From positions 1 to 7,580 of the forward strand of contig UQXA01000057.1 of NCBI GenBank assembly GCA_900544865.1: DNA of 7,580 bases, written 5' to 3'. The position numbers and the translations under genes were made by a program. Source of the DNA: an uncultured Collinsella sp. (GTDB taxonomy: Bacteria; Actinomycetota; Coriobacteriia; Coriobacteriales; Coriobacteriaceae). Positions 1 through 6,058 of this stretch are shown here, piece by piece (positions within the stretch are counted from its first letter, which is position 1; the number at the start of each line of letters is the position of its first letter). The notes under the pieces were generated by a model that was not told the DNA's origin, did no database searches, and saw only the letters and a list, made by a program, of their open reading frames with translations.

Positions 1-57
1 GTCATGCCCGACGATTGAACGTCAGATTGCCGCTTAGGGGCGTTTGCAGCGTCGAGC

Positions 58-86
58 AGTTACGCGGTTCGTAGAACCGCGTAACT
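58..86 (-). terminator. Perfect hairpin overlapping the queA stop codon, possible terminator
   Basis: A perfect 13-bp inverted repeat (arms 58-70 and 74-86) encloses a 3-base loop at 71-73. The right arm includes two bases of the queA stop codon (TAG, 87-85 on the minus strand), so the hairpin begins inside the stop codon. Neither strand shows a clear run of T after the stem, so it is not a textbook intrinsic terminator. It could still end or protect the 3' end of the queA transcript, or separate queA from a convergent gene to the left. Its reality as a structure is strong; its function is inferred. Confidence 0.55.
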
Positions 87-1302
87 AACAAATGAGCATG
101 GCATCGCCAAAGCTGAAGAAGCGGTAACGCTCTTCGATAGCGGCGGCGTAGGCATCCATGATCTGGTCGCGGGAGGCAAGTGCGCTCACGAGCATCATGA
201 GCGTGGAGCGCGGCACGTGGAAGTTGGTGATCAGCGCGTCGACCACGTGATAGGTCGAGCCAGGCATGAGGTAGAGCTGCGTTGTCGCGTTCTCGCGCAC
301 CACGATGTCACCGCGGCCGAGCGTGTCGGCGCCGTCCTCGCGGCCTTCAAAATAGCGCGCCGTCACGGCCGGATCGGACACCGGCGCGTCCGCGTCAAAG
401 GCGCTCTCGAGCGAGCGCACCGCCGTGGTACCGACAGCGATCACGCGATGCCCCTCGGCCTTCGCCTTATGCACGGCGTCGACAACCTCCTGCGACACGT
501 GGTAGCGCTCGGTGTGCATGACGTGCTGCGTGGGGTCGTCCTCCTCCACCAAGCGGAAGGTATCGATGCCCACCTCGAGCTCAACGGCGGCAAACTTCGC
601 GCCCTTGGCCTCGATAGCGGCCATGAGCTCGGGAGTAAAGTGTAGGCCCGCCGTGGGAGCGGCAGCCGAGTGCTCCTCCTTCATGGCGTAAACGGTCTGG
701 TACTTCTCGGGATCTCCCTCGTAATCGGTAATGTAGGGCGGCAGCGGCACGTGGCCGGCAGCATGGATGGCCTCGTCGAGCGTGCGCGGGTCGCCGGCGG
801 CATTGCACCCGGCCGGCTCAAAGCGCACCAGGCGGCCACCGCGGCTATCAGTGACAAAGTCGACAACCTCGGCTGTCAGCACCACGGGAGCCCCCTCGGG
901 CGCATGGGCGCCACCGGCGCGATACTCAATCTGAGCGCCGGGCTTCAGACGCTTGCCCGGCTTGACCAGGCACTCCCAAACGTGACCCAGCGGGTCAACA
1001 TCTTCGCGGCGCTTGAGCAGCAGCGTCTCGACCACCCCACCCGAGCCGGCTTTGCGACCGATCAGGCGGGCCGGCATCACGCGCGTCTTGTTGATGACGA
1101 GCACATCGCCTGGCTCGATATAGTCGATGATATCGCGGAAGATACGGTGCTCAACGGTACCGCCGTGCTCCAGCGGCGTTCCCGCCTGGGAGCCCTTGCG
1201 ATCCACCACCAGCAGACGGCAGGAGTCACGCGGCTCGGCAGGCGCCTGGGCGATCAGTTCCTCAGGAAGGTTGTAGTCAAAATCATCGGTACGCATAGAC
1301 AC
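85..1302 (-). CDS. queA: S-adenosylmethionine:tRNA ribosyltransferase-isomerase QueA
   Basis: QueA transfers and isomerises the ribosyl group of S-adenosylmethionine onto preQ1 at position 34 of tRNAs with GUN anticodons, giving epoxyqueuosine; it is cytoplasmic. Family signatures run along the whole 405-residue protein: EPRDSCRLLVVDR (23-35), GDVLVINKTRVMPARL (65-80), HVPLPPYI (184-191), PTAGLHFT (216-223), EVGIDTFRLV (243-252), VGTTAVRSLESA (290-301), ITNFHVPRSTLMMLVSAL (358-375) and the C-terminal RYRFFSFGDAMLI (392-404). It is longer than the roughly 340-360 residues usual for the family; much of the excess lies at about 125-175 and 302-345. The GTG start at 1302 is chosen because AAGGAG (minus strand, 1316-1311) lies 8 bases upstream; the ATG two codons later would sit 14 bases away. 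It follows queH by 64 bases on the same strand and catalyses the step before QueH. A tight hairpin overlaps the stop codon. Confidence 0.97.
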   Translation of the reverse strand: MSMRTDDFDYNLPEELIAQAPAEPRDSCRLLVVDRKGSQAGTPLEHGGTVEHRIFRDIIDYIEPGDVLVINKTRVMPARLIGRKAGSGGVVETLLLKRREDVDPLGHVWECLVKPGKRLKPGAQIEYRAGGAHAPEGAPVVLTAEVVDFVTDSRGGRLVRFEPAGCNAAGDPRTLDEAIHAAGHVPLPPYITDYEGDPEKYQTVYAMKEEHSAAAPTAGLHFTPELMAAIEAKGAKFAAVELEVGIDTFRLVEEDDPTQHVMHTERYHVSQEVVDAVHKAKAEGHRVIAVGTTAVRSLESAFDADAPVSDPAVTARYFEGREDGADTLGRGDIVVRENATTQLYLMPGSTYHVVDALITNFHVPRSTLMMLVSALASRDQIMDAYAAAIEERYRFFSFGDAMLIC

Positions 1303-1310
1303 GTCGGATT

Positions 1311-1316
1311 CTCCTT
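1311..1316 (-). promoter_or_regulatory. Ribosome binding site of queA
   Basis: AAGGAG on the minus strand lies 8 bases before a GTG codon at 1302 and 14 before the ATG at 1296. The spacing favours the GTG as start. Confidence 0.7.
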
Positions 1317-1366
1317 ATATAGCTAAAGTCCGCTCTACATCCTAGCAGGCTGACGTCCCAAATGAA

Positions 1367-1942
1367 CTACTTTTTGGCGGCTTTGCGCTCGTCGCGGATG
1401 CGGGCTCGATCCATGGCCGCCTCGACGGCCGAGAATCGGCAGCCGCAATAATTCTGCCGATACATGCCCAGCTCGCGCGAACGACGCGTGGCCTCGGGGT
1501 AATACGGGCGAAAATCGCGAATCACCGGAGTGAGACCGCGGGCGGCAGCCAGACGCTCCAACACATCATTGCAGGTTTCGAACAACTGATACGGCGAGAC
1601 GGCGAGCGTCGTGCCCACAAACTCAAACCCACGCTCCTGAGCCACACGGCATGCCTCGGCCAGACGCAAGGCATAGCACGCGCGACAGCGACGGGGTCGA
1701 TCGGCGCCCAGCGGGGCCACGCCGACCTCCCAGCGCTCGCGGTCCTCCCCCGCCTCGATGAGCTCGATGTCGCCATCGGCACACCACCGGCGCAGCTCGT
1801 CCAAACGCCGCTGCCATTCATCACGCGGTTGAATATTGGGGTTTGTCCAGCAGATTGTGGGCTCAAACCCTTCCTCGCGCAGCAGGCGAACCGGCTCCAG
1901 CGAGCACGGCGCGCAGCAAGCATGCAGCAGCAACGGCTTCAT
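1367..1942 (-). CDS. queH: Epoxyqueuosine reductase QueH (DUF208 family)
   Basis: QueH is the cobalamin-independent, iron-sulfur enzyme that reduces epoxyqueuosine to queuosine in tRNA, an alternative to QueG. The 191-residue protein shows the family's cysteine pattern: an N-terminal LHACCAPCS (Cys9, Cys10, Cys13), the RCRACYALRL segment (Cys86, Cys89) and a C-terminal YRQNYCGCRFS (Cys166, Cys168). These are the residues expected to bind the 4Fe-4S cluster and the nearby mononuclear iron, an assignment made from family knowledge. CWTNPNIQP (31-39) and TTLAVSPYQ (111-119) are further family motifs. The reading frame is open to a GTG at 1960, but GAGGAG at 1954-1949 is 6 bases from the ATG at 1942, so I take that as the start. 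It lies between the DUF3267 gene and queA, with queA next on the same strand, so the two final queuosine steps are encoded side by side. No queuosine precursor synthesis or transport gene is in the window. Confidence 0.94.
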   Translation of the reverse strand: MKPLLLHACCAPCSLEPVRLLREEGFEPTICWTNPNIQPRDEWQRRLDELRRWCADGDIELIEAGEDRERWEVGVAPLGADRPRRCRACYALRLAEACRVAQERGFEFVGTTLAVSPYQLFETCNDVLERLAAARGLTPVIRDFRPYYPEATRRSRELGMYRQNYCGCRFSAVEAAMDRARIRDERKAAKK

Positions 1943-1948
1943 GGACAT

Positions 1949-1954
1949 CTCCTC
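1949..1954 (-). promoter_or_regulatory. Ribosome binding site that sets the queH start
   Basis: GAGGAG on the minus strand is 6 bases from ATG 1942. The ATG at 1948 directly abuts it, and the upstream GTG at 1960 has only an A/T-rich stretch before it with no purine-rich site. Confidence 0.65.
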
Positions 1955-1961
1955 TCCCACA

Positions 1962-1994
1962 ATGATTTTTTAATCCCCGTCCCAGAAAAATCAT
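1962..1994. repeat. AT-rich inverted repeat between the DUF3267 gene and queH
   Basis: ATGATTTTT (1962-1970) and AAAAATCAT (1986-1994) form a perfect 9-bp inverted repeat around a 15-base loop. It sits in the 62-base gap before queH and ends four bases upstream of the Shine-Dalgarno region. Its A/T richness stands out from the GC-rich neighbours. It could be an operator or part of a queH promoter. It lacks the GC stem of an intrinsic terminator and does not resemble the preQ1-I riboswitch consensus I know. Function is unknown. Confidence 0.45.
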
Positions 1995-2004
1995 CCCAAA
2001 AAGA

Positions 2005-2574
2005 CTACCTTGCGAAAAAGCGCACGCCAAAGGATGTGTCCTCGCAGGCGACAATGCGACGGTCGCGCAGGATGGTCCGCACGTAATACCAATCGCCCAC
2101 ACAGCCCGACAAATGCAAGCCGGCCGCCAGGTAGCACAGCAGCGGATAGCACGAGAACGCAAACCCCAGGGCAAACGCCGCAGTCACAACAACCGTCGGC
2201 GCCAGGCAAACCGCCACGTACCGCCAGCGCGAATACACCACGCCCTCGGCGCAGGCATAGATCATCGCCGTCTCGCGATTCGCTCCAAAGGTCACCTTCG
2301 CGCCCGCAGGCGCCAGCAGCTTAAAGAACACACCGTGCACCAGCTCATGCACGGCAAATGACGCCGCCGAAACCGCAGCCAACCCGACTATCCAGCCCAA
2401 GACGGCCGTCCAACCGCCCGCGTCAGCCGCATCCAAGTCCGCAGGCCCGCCCAGCAGCATAAACACCGGCACCAGGCACACGGCAAATGCGCCAAGCACT
2501 GCCATCCCCCACACAAAGCAAGCGTGCAGAAAATCCTCGTCCTCAAACGCATGTATGTTGGAAATCTCATTCAT
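2005..2574 (-). CDS. DUF3267-type putative zinc metalloprotease, integral membrane
   Basis: The 189-residue protein has about four hydrophobic segments (roughly 19-42, 55-75, 117-140 and 141-158). An HExxH zinc-binding motif, HELVH (76-80), lies at the end of the second. This arrangement matches the DUF3267 putative zincin family, relatives of intramembrane or membrane-embedded metallopeptidases. Asp161 in the segment SGCVGDWYY (156-164), after the last hydrophobic stretch, is a candidate third zinc ligand; this is an inference. Substrate and biological role are unknown. The start ATG at 2574 has no good Shine-Dalgarno sequence, but a TATCCT hexamer lies 8 bases upstream, so a nearly leaderless transcript is possible. 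The gene is first in a same-strand run with queH (62-base gap) and queA, yet nothing in it suggests a direct role in queuosine synthesis. It diverges from the MetRS-like gene. Confidence 0.8.
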   Translation of the reverse strand: MNEISNIHAFEDEDFLHACFVWGMAVLGAFAVCLVPVFMLLGGPADLDAADAGGWTAVLGWIVGLAAVSAASFAVHELVHGVFFKLLAPAGAKVTFGANRETAMIYACAEGVVYSRWRYVAVCLAPTVVVTAAFALGFAFSCYPLLCYLAAGLHLSGCVGDWYYVRTILRDRRIVACEDTSFGVRFFAR

Positions 2575-2582
2575 AGCATCTT

Positions 2583-2588
2583 AGGATA
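2583..2588 (-). promoter_or_regulatory. Possible -10 element for the DUF3267 gene
   Basis: TATCCT on the minus strand matches four of six bases of TATAAT and lies 8 bases before the ATG at 2574. Transcription starting six or seven bases downstream would give an almost leaderless message, consistent with the missing ribosome site. No convincing -35 element is visible. Confidence 0.25.
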
Positions 2589-2594
2589 GCGCCC

Positions 2595-2625
2595 CTGCCA
2601 CGTACCCGTCCGCATGTGCGATAAT
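2595..2625 (+). promoter_or_regulatory. Possible extended -10 promoter for the MetRS-like gene
   Basis: TGCGATAAT (2617-2625) fits an extended -10 (TGn plus GATAAT, five of six consensus bases). CTGCCA (2595-2600) is a weak -35, four of six, at a long 19-base spacing. The leader to ATG 2707 would be about 75 bases, too short for a T-box. Confidence 0.35.
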
Positions 2626-2696
2626 GTCGAGCGATATGCACGAATTGACCACCGCGTCGCCAGGCCTTGCGCCCGGCCGCGCTCTCACCATATGCG

Positions 2697-2702
2697 AAGG
2701 AG
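2697..2702 (+). promoter_or_regulatory. Ribosome binding site that sets the MetRS-like start
   Basis: AAGGAG lies 4 bases before ATG 2707. The reading frame is open further upstream to 2614, but that ATG overlaps the proposed -10 element and its 31 extra residues look non-coding. Confidence 0.65.
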
Positions 2703-2706
2703 TCCC

Positions 2707-4857
2707 ATGGCATCCAAATACTCCATGAACGACCGTCCCAGCTGGCCTCGCCGCGCCATCGTTACCGCCGGCGAGCCCTACGGCAACAAGGGCCTTCACT
2801 TTGGCCACGTTGGTGGCGTCTTTGTCCCGGCCGACTTTTTCGCCCGTTTCCTGCGCGACCGCCTGGGCCGCGAGAACGTCATCTTCACCTCGGGCACCGA
2901 CTGCTATGGCTCGCCCATCATGGAGAGCTATCGCAAGCTCAAGGAGAACGAAGGCTACGACAAGTCCATTAGCGAGTATGTCGAGTCCAATCACTCCCGC
3001 CAGGCCGCGACCCTCAACAACTACAACATCAGCTGCGACATCTACGGCGGCTCGGGCCTTGAGCCGGCTGCGCAGATTCACAACGAGGTTACCGCCGAGA
3101 TTATCGAGCGCCTGCACGAGCAGGGCACCATCTCCAAGCGCTCCACGCTGCAGTTCTACGACGCCAAGGCCGGCACGTTCCTCAACGGCCGCCAGGTGAT
3201 CGGCCGCTGCCCCATCCAGGGCTGCAAGTCCGAGAAGGCGTACGCCGACGAGTGCGACCTGGGTCACCAGTTTGAGCCCGAGGAGCTCATCGCGCCCAAG
3301 AGCCAGCTCACCGGCGAGGTGCCCGAGCTGCGCCCGGTCGACAACCTCTACTTCGACCTGCCGGCCTACCTCGACTTTATGAAGACCTACACCGCCAAGC
3401 TCGCCCAGAACCCGCAGGTTCGCTCCGTGGTCTCCAAGACCATGGAGGAGTGGCTGCTGCCGGCACAGCTCTACATCCAGAACAAGTTCCGCGAGGCCTT
3501 CGACGCCGTCGAGGACCAGCTGCCCGAGCACACTGTGCTGGAACCCGAGGGCAACAAGAGCAGCTTTACCGTCACCTTCCCCAGCTGGAAGGAGCGCGAC
3601 GACGCCCACGCGGTGCTCGCCAACGGCGGTGTGCGCTTCCGCAGCGGCAAGGCGCTCGTGCCCTTCCGCATCACCGGTAACATCGACTGGGGCGTTCCGG
3701 TGCCCGAGGTCGACGGCGTGAACGACGTCACCTGCTGGTGCTGGCCCGAGAGCCTGTGGGCGCCCATCAGCTACACCCGCACCGTACTCGCCCGCGACGC
3801 CCGAGCCGCCGGCGTAACCGAGGGTGTCGCCGCCCAGGACGCCGCCCTCATGGGCGAGCCCGCCGCCGATTCCACACAGGTCCCCGCGCCCACCTACCAG
3901 CACAGCTCACTCGACTGGCGCGACTGGTGGTGCTCTGACGACGCACAGATCTACCAGTTCATCGGCCAGGACAACATCTACTTCTACTGCATCGCGCAGA
4001 CCGCCATGTGGGAGGCCCTGGGTTGGGACCTCACGCAGAGCACCGTCAGCGCCTGCTACCACCTGCTCTACATGGGCAAAAAGGCCAGCTCGTCCTCGCA
4101 GACGCCTCCCCCGCCGGCAGACGACCTGCTCAACCACTACACCTGCGAGCAGATGCGCGCGCATTGGCTGTCGCTCGGCCTGTCCGAGAAGCCGGTGAGC
4201 TTTAGCCCCAAGGCATACGACACCCGCGTGACCGGCAAGGACAAGGACGGCAACGAGGTGCGCGCCTGCGACGACAAGCGCGTCATCGATCCGGCCCTTA
4301 AGGAGAGCGCCCTTTTGACCGGCGTGTTCAACCGCCTGGCCCGCAGCTGCTTCTACGGCGTCGCCGTCAAGGAGGGCGACGAGAGCCCCTATCGCAACGG
4401 TTGCATTCCGGCCGGCGCCGCCTCTGCTGCCGTGGTCGAGGCTGCCGAGCAGGCCGCCCTTGCCTTTGAGCAGGCCATGCACAAGTTCGAGACGCACCGT
4501 GCGCTCGCCGTGTGCGACGACTATCTGCGCGCCGCCAACAAGCGCTGGAGCGATGCCTCCAAGGCCGCCAACAAGCTCGAGGGCGAGCCGGCAAACGCCG
4601 CCATGAAGCAGGCCCTGGTCGACGCCTTTACCGAGCTGCGTGTGGCGACCGTCCTGATGCACGGCATCGTCCCGGCCGGCTGCGAGCTCATCTGCGAGTA
4701 CTTCGATGTCGACCCGGTCGCCTTCTTTAGCTGGGACAACATCTTTGCCTCCACGGACGAGTTTGTGGAGAGCCTGGGTGAGAAGCCCGGCGAGCACCGC
4801 GTGAAGCCGCTGCCCCCGCGCTTCGACTTCTTTAGCAAGCACGAGAGCCAGTACTAA
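2707..4857 (+). CDS. Methionyl-tRNA synthetase-like class I tRNA ligase
   Basis: A 716-residue class I aminoacyl-tRNA synthetase of the MetRS type, expected to act in the cytoplasm on an amino acid, ATP and tRNA. MetRS landmarks in order: PYGNKGLHFGHV with the HIGH-like HFGH (24-35); FTSGTDCYGSPIM (60-72); a zinc-knuckle region Cys168-Cys173-Cys183-His187 followed by EPEELIAPKSQLTGE (190-204); GNIDWGVPVP (324-333); LWAPISY (350-356); QFIGQDNIYFY (417-427); and a KMSKS-like KASSS (459-463). A helical C-terminal domain runs from about 530. Compared with E. coli MetRS as I remember it, the KMSKS second lysine is Ser462, pocket residues His301 and Trp305 are Tyr427 and Gln431, and anticodon Trp461 is missing, while Asn391 and Arg395 are kept (Asn542, Arg546). 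Two insertions lie at about 265-322 and 362-406. It may be a divergent MetRS or a paralog with another role. It heads a likely operon with the methyltransferase gene. Confidence 0.85.
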   Translation: MASKYSMNDRPSWPRRAIVTAGEPYGNKGLHFGHVGGVFVPADFFARFLRDRLGRENVIFTSGTDCYGSPIMESYRKLKENEGYDKSISEYVESNHSRQAATLNNYNISCDIYGGSGLEPAAQIHNEVTAEIIERLHEQGTISKRSTLQFYDAKAGTFLNGRQVIGRCPIQGCKSEKAYADECDLGHQFEPEELIAPKSQLTGEVPELRPVDNLYFDLPAYLDFMKTYTAKLAQNPQVRSVVSKTMEEWLLPAQLYIQNKFREAFDAVEDQLPEHTVLEPEGNKSSFTVTFPSWKERDDAHAVLANGGVRFRSGKALVPFRITGNIDWGVPVPEVDGVNDVTCWCWPESLWAPISYTRTVLARDARAAGVTEGVAAQDAALMGEPAADSTQVPAPTYQHSSLDWRDWWCSDDAQIYQFIGQDNIYFYCIAQTAMWEALGWDLTQSTVSACYHLLYMGKKASSSSQTPPPPADDLLNHYTCEQMRAHWLSLGLSEKPVSFSPKAYDTRVTGKDKDGNEVRACDDKRVIDPALKESALLTGVFNRLARSCFYGVAVKEGDESPYRNGCIPAGAASAAVVEAAEQAALAFEQAMHKFETHRALAVCDDYLRAANKRWSDASKAANKLEGEPANAAMKQALVDAFTELRVATVLMHGIVPAGCELICEYFDVDPVAFFSWDNIFASTDEFVESLGEKPGEHRVKPLPPRFDFFSKHESQY

Positions 4858-4858
4858 A

Positions 4859-4878
4859 GCACGCCAGCAGCGGCGTGC
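4859..4878 (+). other. Intergenic hairpin between the MetRS-like and methyltransferase genes
   Basis: GCACGCC (4859-4865) and GGCGTGC (4872-4878) form a perfect 7-bp GC-rich stem with a 6-base loop, starting two bases after the stop codon. No T run follows, so full termination is unlikely. It may act as a pause, partial attenuator or RNA-stability element within the two-gene transcript. Confidence 0.5.
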
Positions 4879-4916
4879 CCGGAAAGTAGTCAATTTGGGA
4901 CGGGAAGGAAAGACGG

Positions 4917-6020
4917 ATGTCCAAGCCGCGTCGTCGTAAGCAGAAAAAGCAGGTTAAGCCCGAGCTCAAGCTTAGGCAGTTTGCCGCTACCGAGCTTTCC
5001 GACCAGCTTGCCGCCCTTCCCTGCGCCGCCGACCTGCCGCGCTTTATGGTCGACACGGTTGCCGGCGCCTACACGCCTGCCGATGCCGAGCTCATGATCG
5101 AGGGCTTTGGCGCCGCAGCCACGCGCCCGGTCACGCTGCGAGCCAACACGCTCAAGGCGACCGCCGAGAGCATCGCCGCGGCACTCGACGCCGCCGGGAT
5201 CGCCCACCAAACCGTTGCCTGGTACCAGGATGCCTTCGTCCTGCCCGACGCCCAAGTTTCCGACCTTTGGGGCCTCGACATCTACCGTGACGGCAAGATC
5301 TACCTGCAGAGCTTATCGTCGATGATGCCGCCTTTGGTGCTGGGTGCTCAGGCCGACGAGGATATCCTGGACATGTGCGCGGCCCCCGGCGGCAAGACGA
5401 CGCAGATTGCCGCCCTCACCCAGGAACAGGCACACCTCACCGCCTGCGAGATGAGCATTCCCCGTGCCGAAAAGCTCGAAGCCAACTTGGGCCGCCAGGG
5501 CGCCAAAAACGTGCCCGTCATGCGTATTGACGCACGCGAGCTTGACGAGTTCTTCCGCTTTGACCGTATTCTGCTCGACGCCCCTTGCACCGGTACGGGC
5601 ACCGTCATCAGCGGCAACGAGAAAAGTCTGCGCGGCCTCACCGAGCAGCTGCTCGTCAAGTGTGCCCGCTCGCAGCGCGCGCTTCTGGACCGCGCCATGG
5701 GAGCCCTCAAACCGGGCGGCACGCTCGTCTATTCGACATGTTCGATCTTGCCGCAGGAAAACGAGGATGCCCTGCAGGAGGCCCTCGACAAGCACATGGA
5801 CTGCGAGCTCATCCCCCTCGACGGTACACCGAGCGAAAGTGAAGCGCGTCGCGCCCAGGATACCGGCGACAAGCCGCATATCGAGTGCAACGCCCTTACC
5901 GAAGCCATTGCCGCGGGCCACGTCTCGGCCATTGCCAACGGCATGCCCGGTACGCTGACCATTCCGCCCAGTCGCGACTTTGAGGGCTTCTATATCGCCC
6001 TGGTCCGAAAACGCAGCTAG
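4917..6020 (+). CDS. RsmB/NOP2/NSUN-family RNA (cytosine-C5) methyltransferase
   Basis: This enzyme is expected to transfer a methyl group from S-adenosylmethionine to C5 of a cytosine in rRNA or tRNA. The 367-residue protein has a Lys/Arg-rich start (1-20), an N-terminal segment ending in the family motif RPVTLRANTLK (70-80), and IYLQSLSSMMPPLVL (128-142). The SAM-binding motif I is LDMCAAPGGKT (151-161), the acidic motif II is near Glu178, motif IV is DAPCTGTG (221-228, Cys224), and YSTCS (272-276) carries the catalytic Cys275. SRDFEGFYIALVRK (352-365) closes the fold. Both cysteines of the m5C mechanism are present, so it should be active. It lacks the NusB-like domain of RsmB and the C-terminal extension of RsmF, so the target base cannot be named. 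AAGGA at 4905-4909 is 7 bases from the ATG. It follows the MetRS-like gene by 59 bases and is probably co-transcribed. Confidence 0.93.
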   Translation: MSKPRRRKQKKQVKPELKLRQFAATELSDQLAALPCAADLPRFMVDTVAGAYTPADAELMIEGFGAAATRPVTLRANTLKATAESIAAALDAAGIAHQTVAWYQDAFVLPDAQVSDLWGLDIYRDGKIYLQSLSSMMPPLVLGAQADEDILDMCAAPGGKTTQIAALTQEQAHLTACEMSIPRAEKLEANLGRQGAKNVPVMRIDARELDEFFRFDRILLDAPCTGTGTVISGNEKSLRGLTEQLLVKCARSQRALLDRAMGALKPGGTLVYSTCSILPQENEDALQEALDKHMDCELIPLDGTPSESEARRAQDTGDKPHIECNALTEAIAAGHVSAIANGMPGTLTIPPSRDFEGFYIALVRKRS

Positions 6021-6058
6021 CGCACGGATTCAAAACTCAACAAGCTATCGCCGTGCGC
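6020..6058. terminator. Inverted repeat between convergent genes, possible terminator
   Basis: GCGCACGG (6020-6027) and CCGTGCGC (6051-6058) form a perfect 8-bp inverted repeat around a 23-base loop. It spans the 24-base gap between the end of the methyltransferase gene and the end of the convergent small gene, and overlaps both gene ends. No T run follows on either strand and the loop is large, so a bidirectional terminator role is only a suggestion. Confidence 0.35.

Noticed and set aside
1..18. End of a plus-strand gene entering from the left (VMPDD then TGA at 16-18)
   Set aside because: Five codons are too few to support a gene; other frames are equally possible.
670..1326. Open frame of 218 codons on the plus strand opposite queA
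   Set aside because: QueA motifs on the other strand are continuous through this region; the plus-strand product has no recognisable features.
1943..2004. preQ1 riboswitch ahead of queH
   Set aside because: The A/T-rich dyad and G-rich loop do not fit the class I preQ1 consensus, and the gap is too short for the larger classes that I can recall.
2645..2650. TTGACC as the -35 box of a second promoter for the MetRS-like gene
   Set aside because: The -35 match is good, but 16-19 bases downstream the sequence is entirely GC-rich with no -10 candidate.
2626..2706. T-box leader or other tRNA-sensing element ahead of the MetRS-like gene
   Set aside because: The region is short and GC-rich, and I see neither a T-box conserved sequence nor a terminator with a T run.
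2581..3903. Long open frame (440 codons) on the minus strand opposite the MetRS-like gene
   Set aside because: It is antisense to a strongly supported gene, is rich in Val, Gly, Ala, Leu and His as expected from reversed GC-biased codons, and shows no family motif.
3907..4893. Open frame of 328 codons on the minus strand opposite the 3' half of the MetRS-like gene
   Set aside because: Same pattern of mirrored codon bias, with no recognisable domain and no convincing ribosome site.
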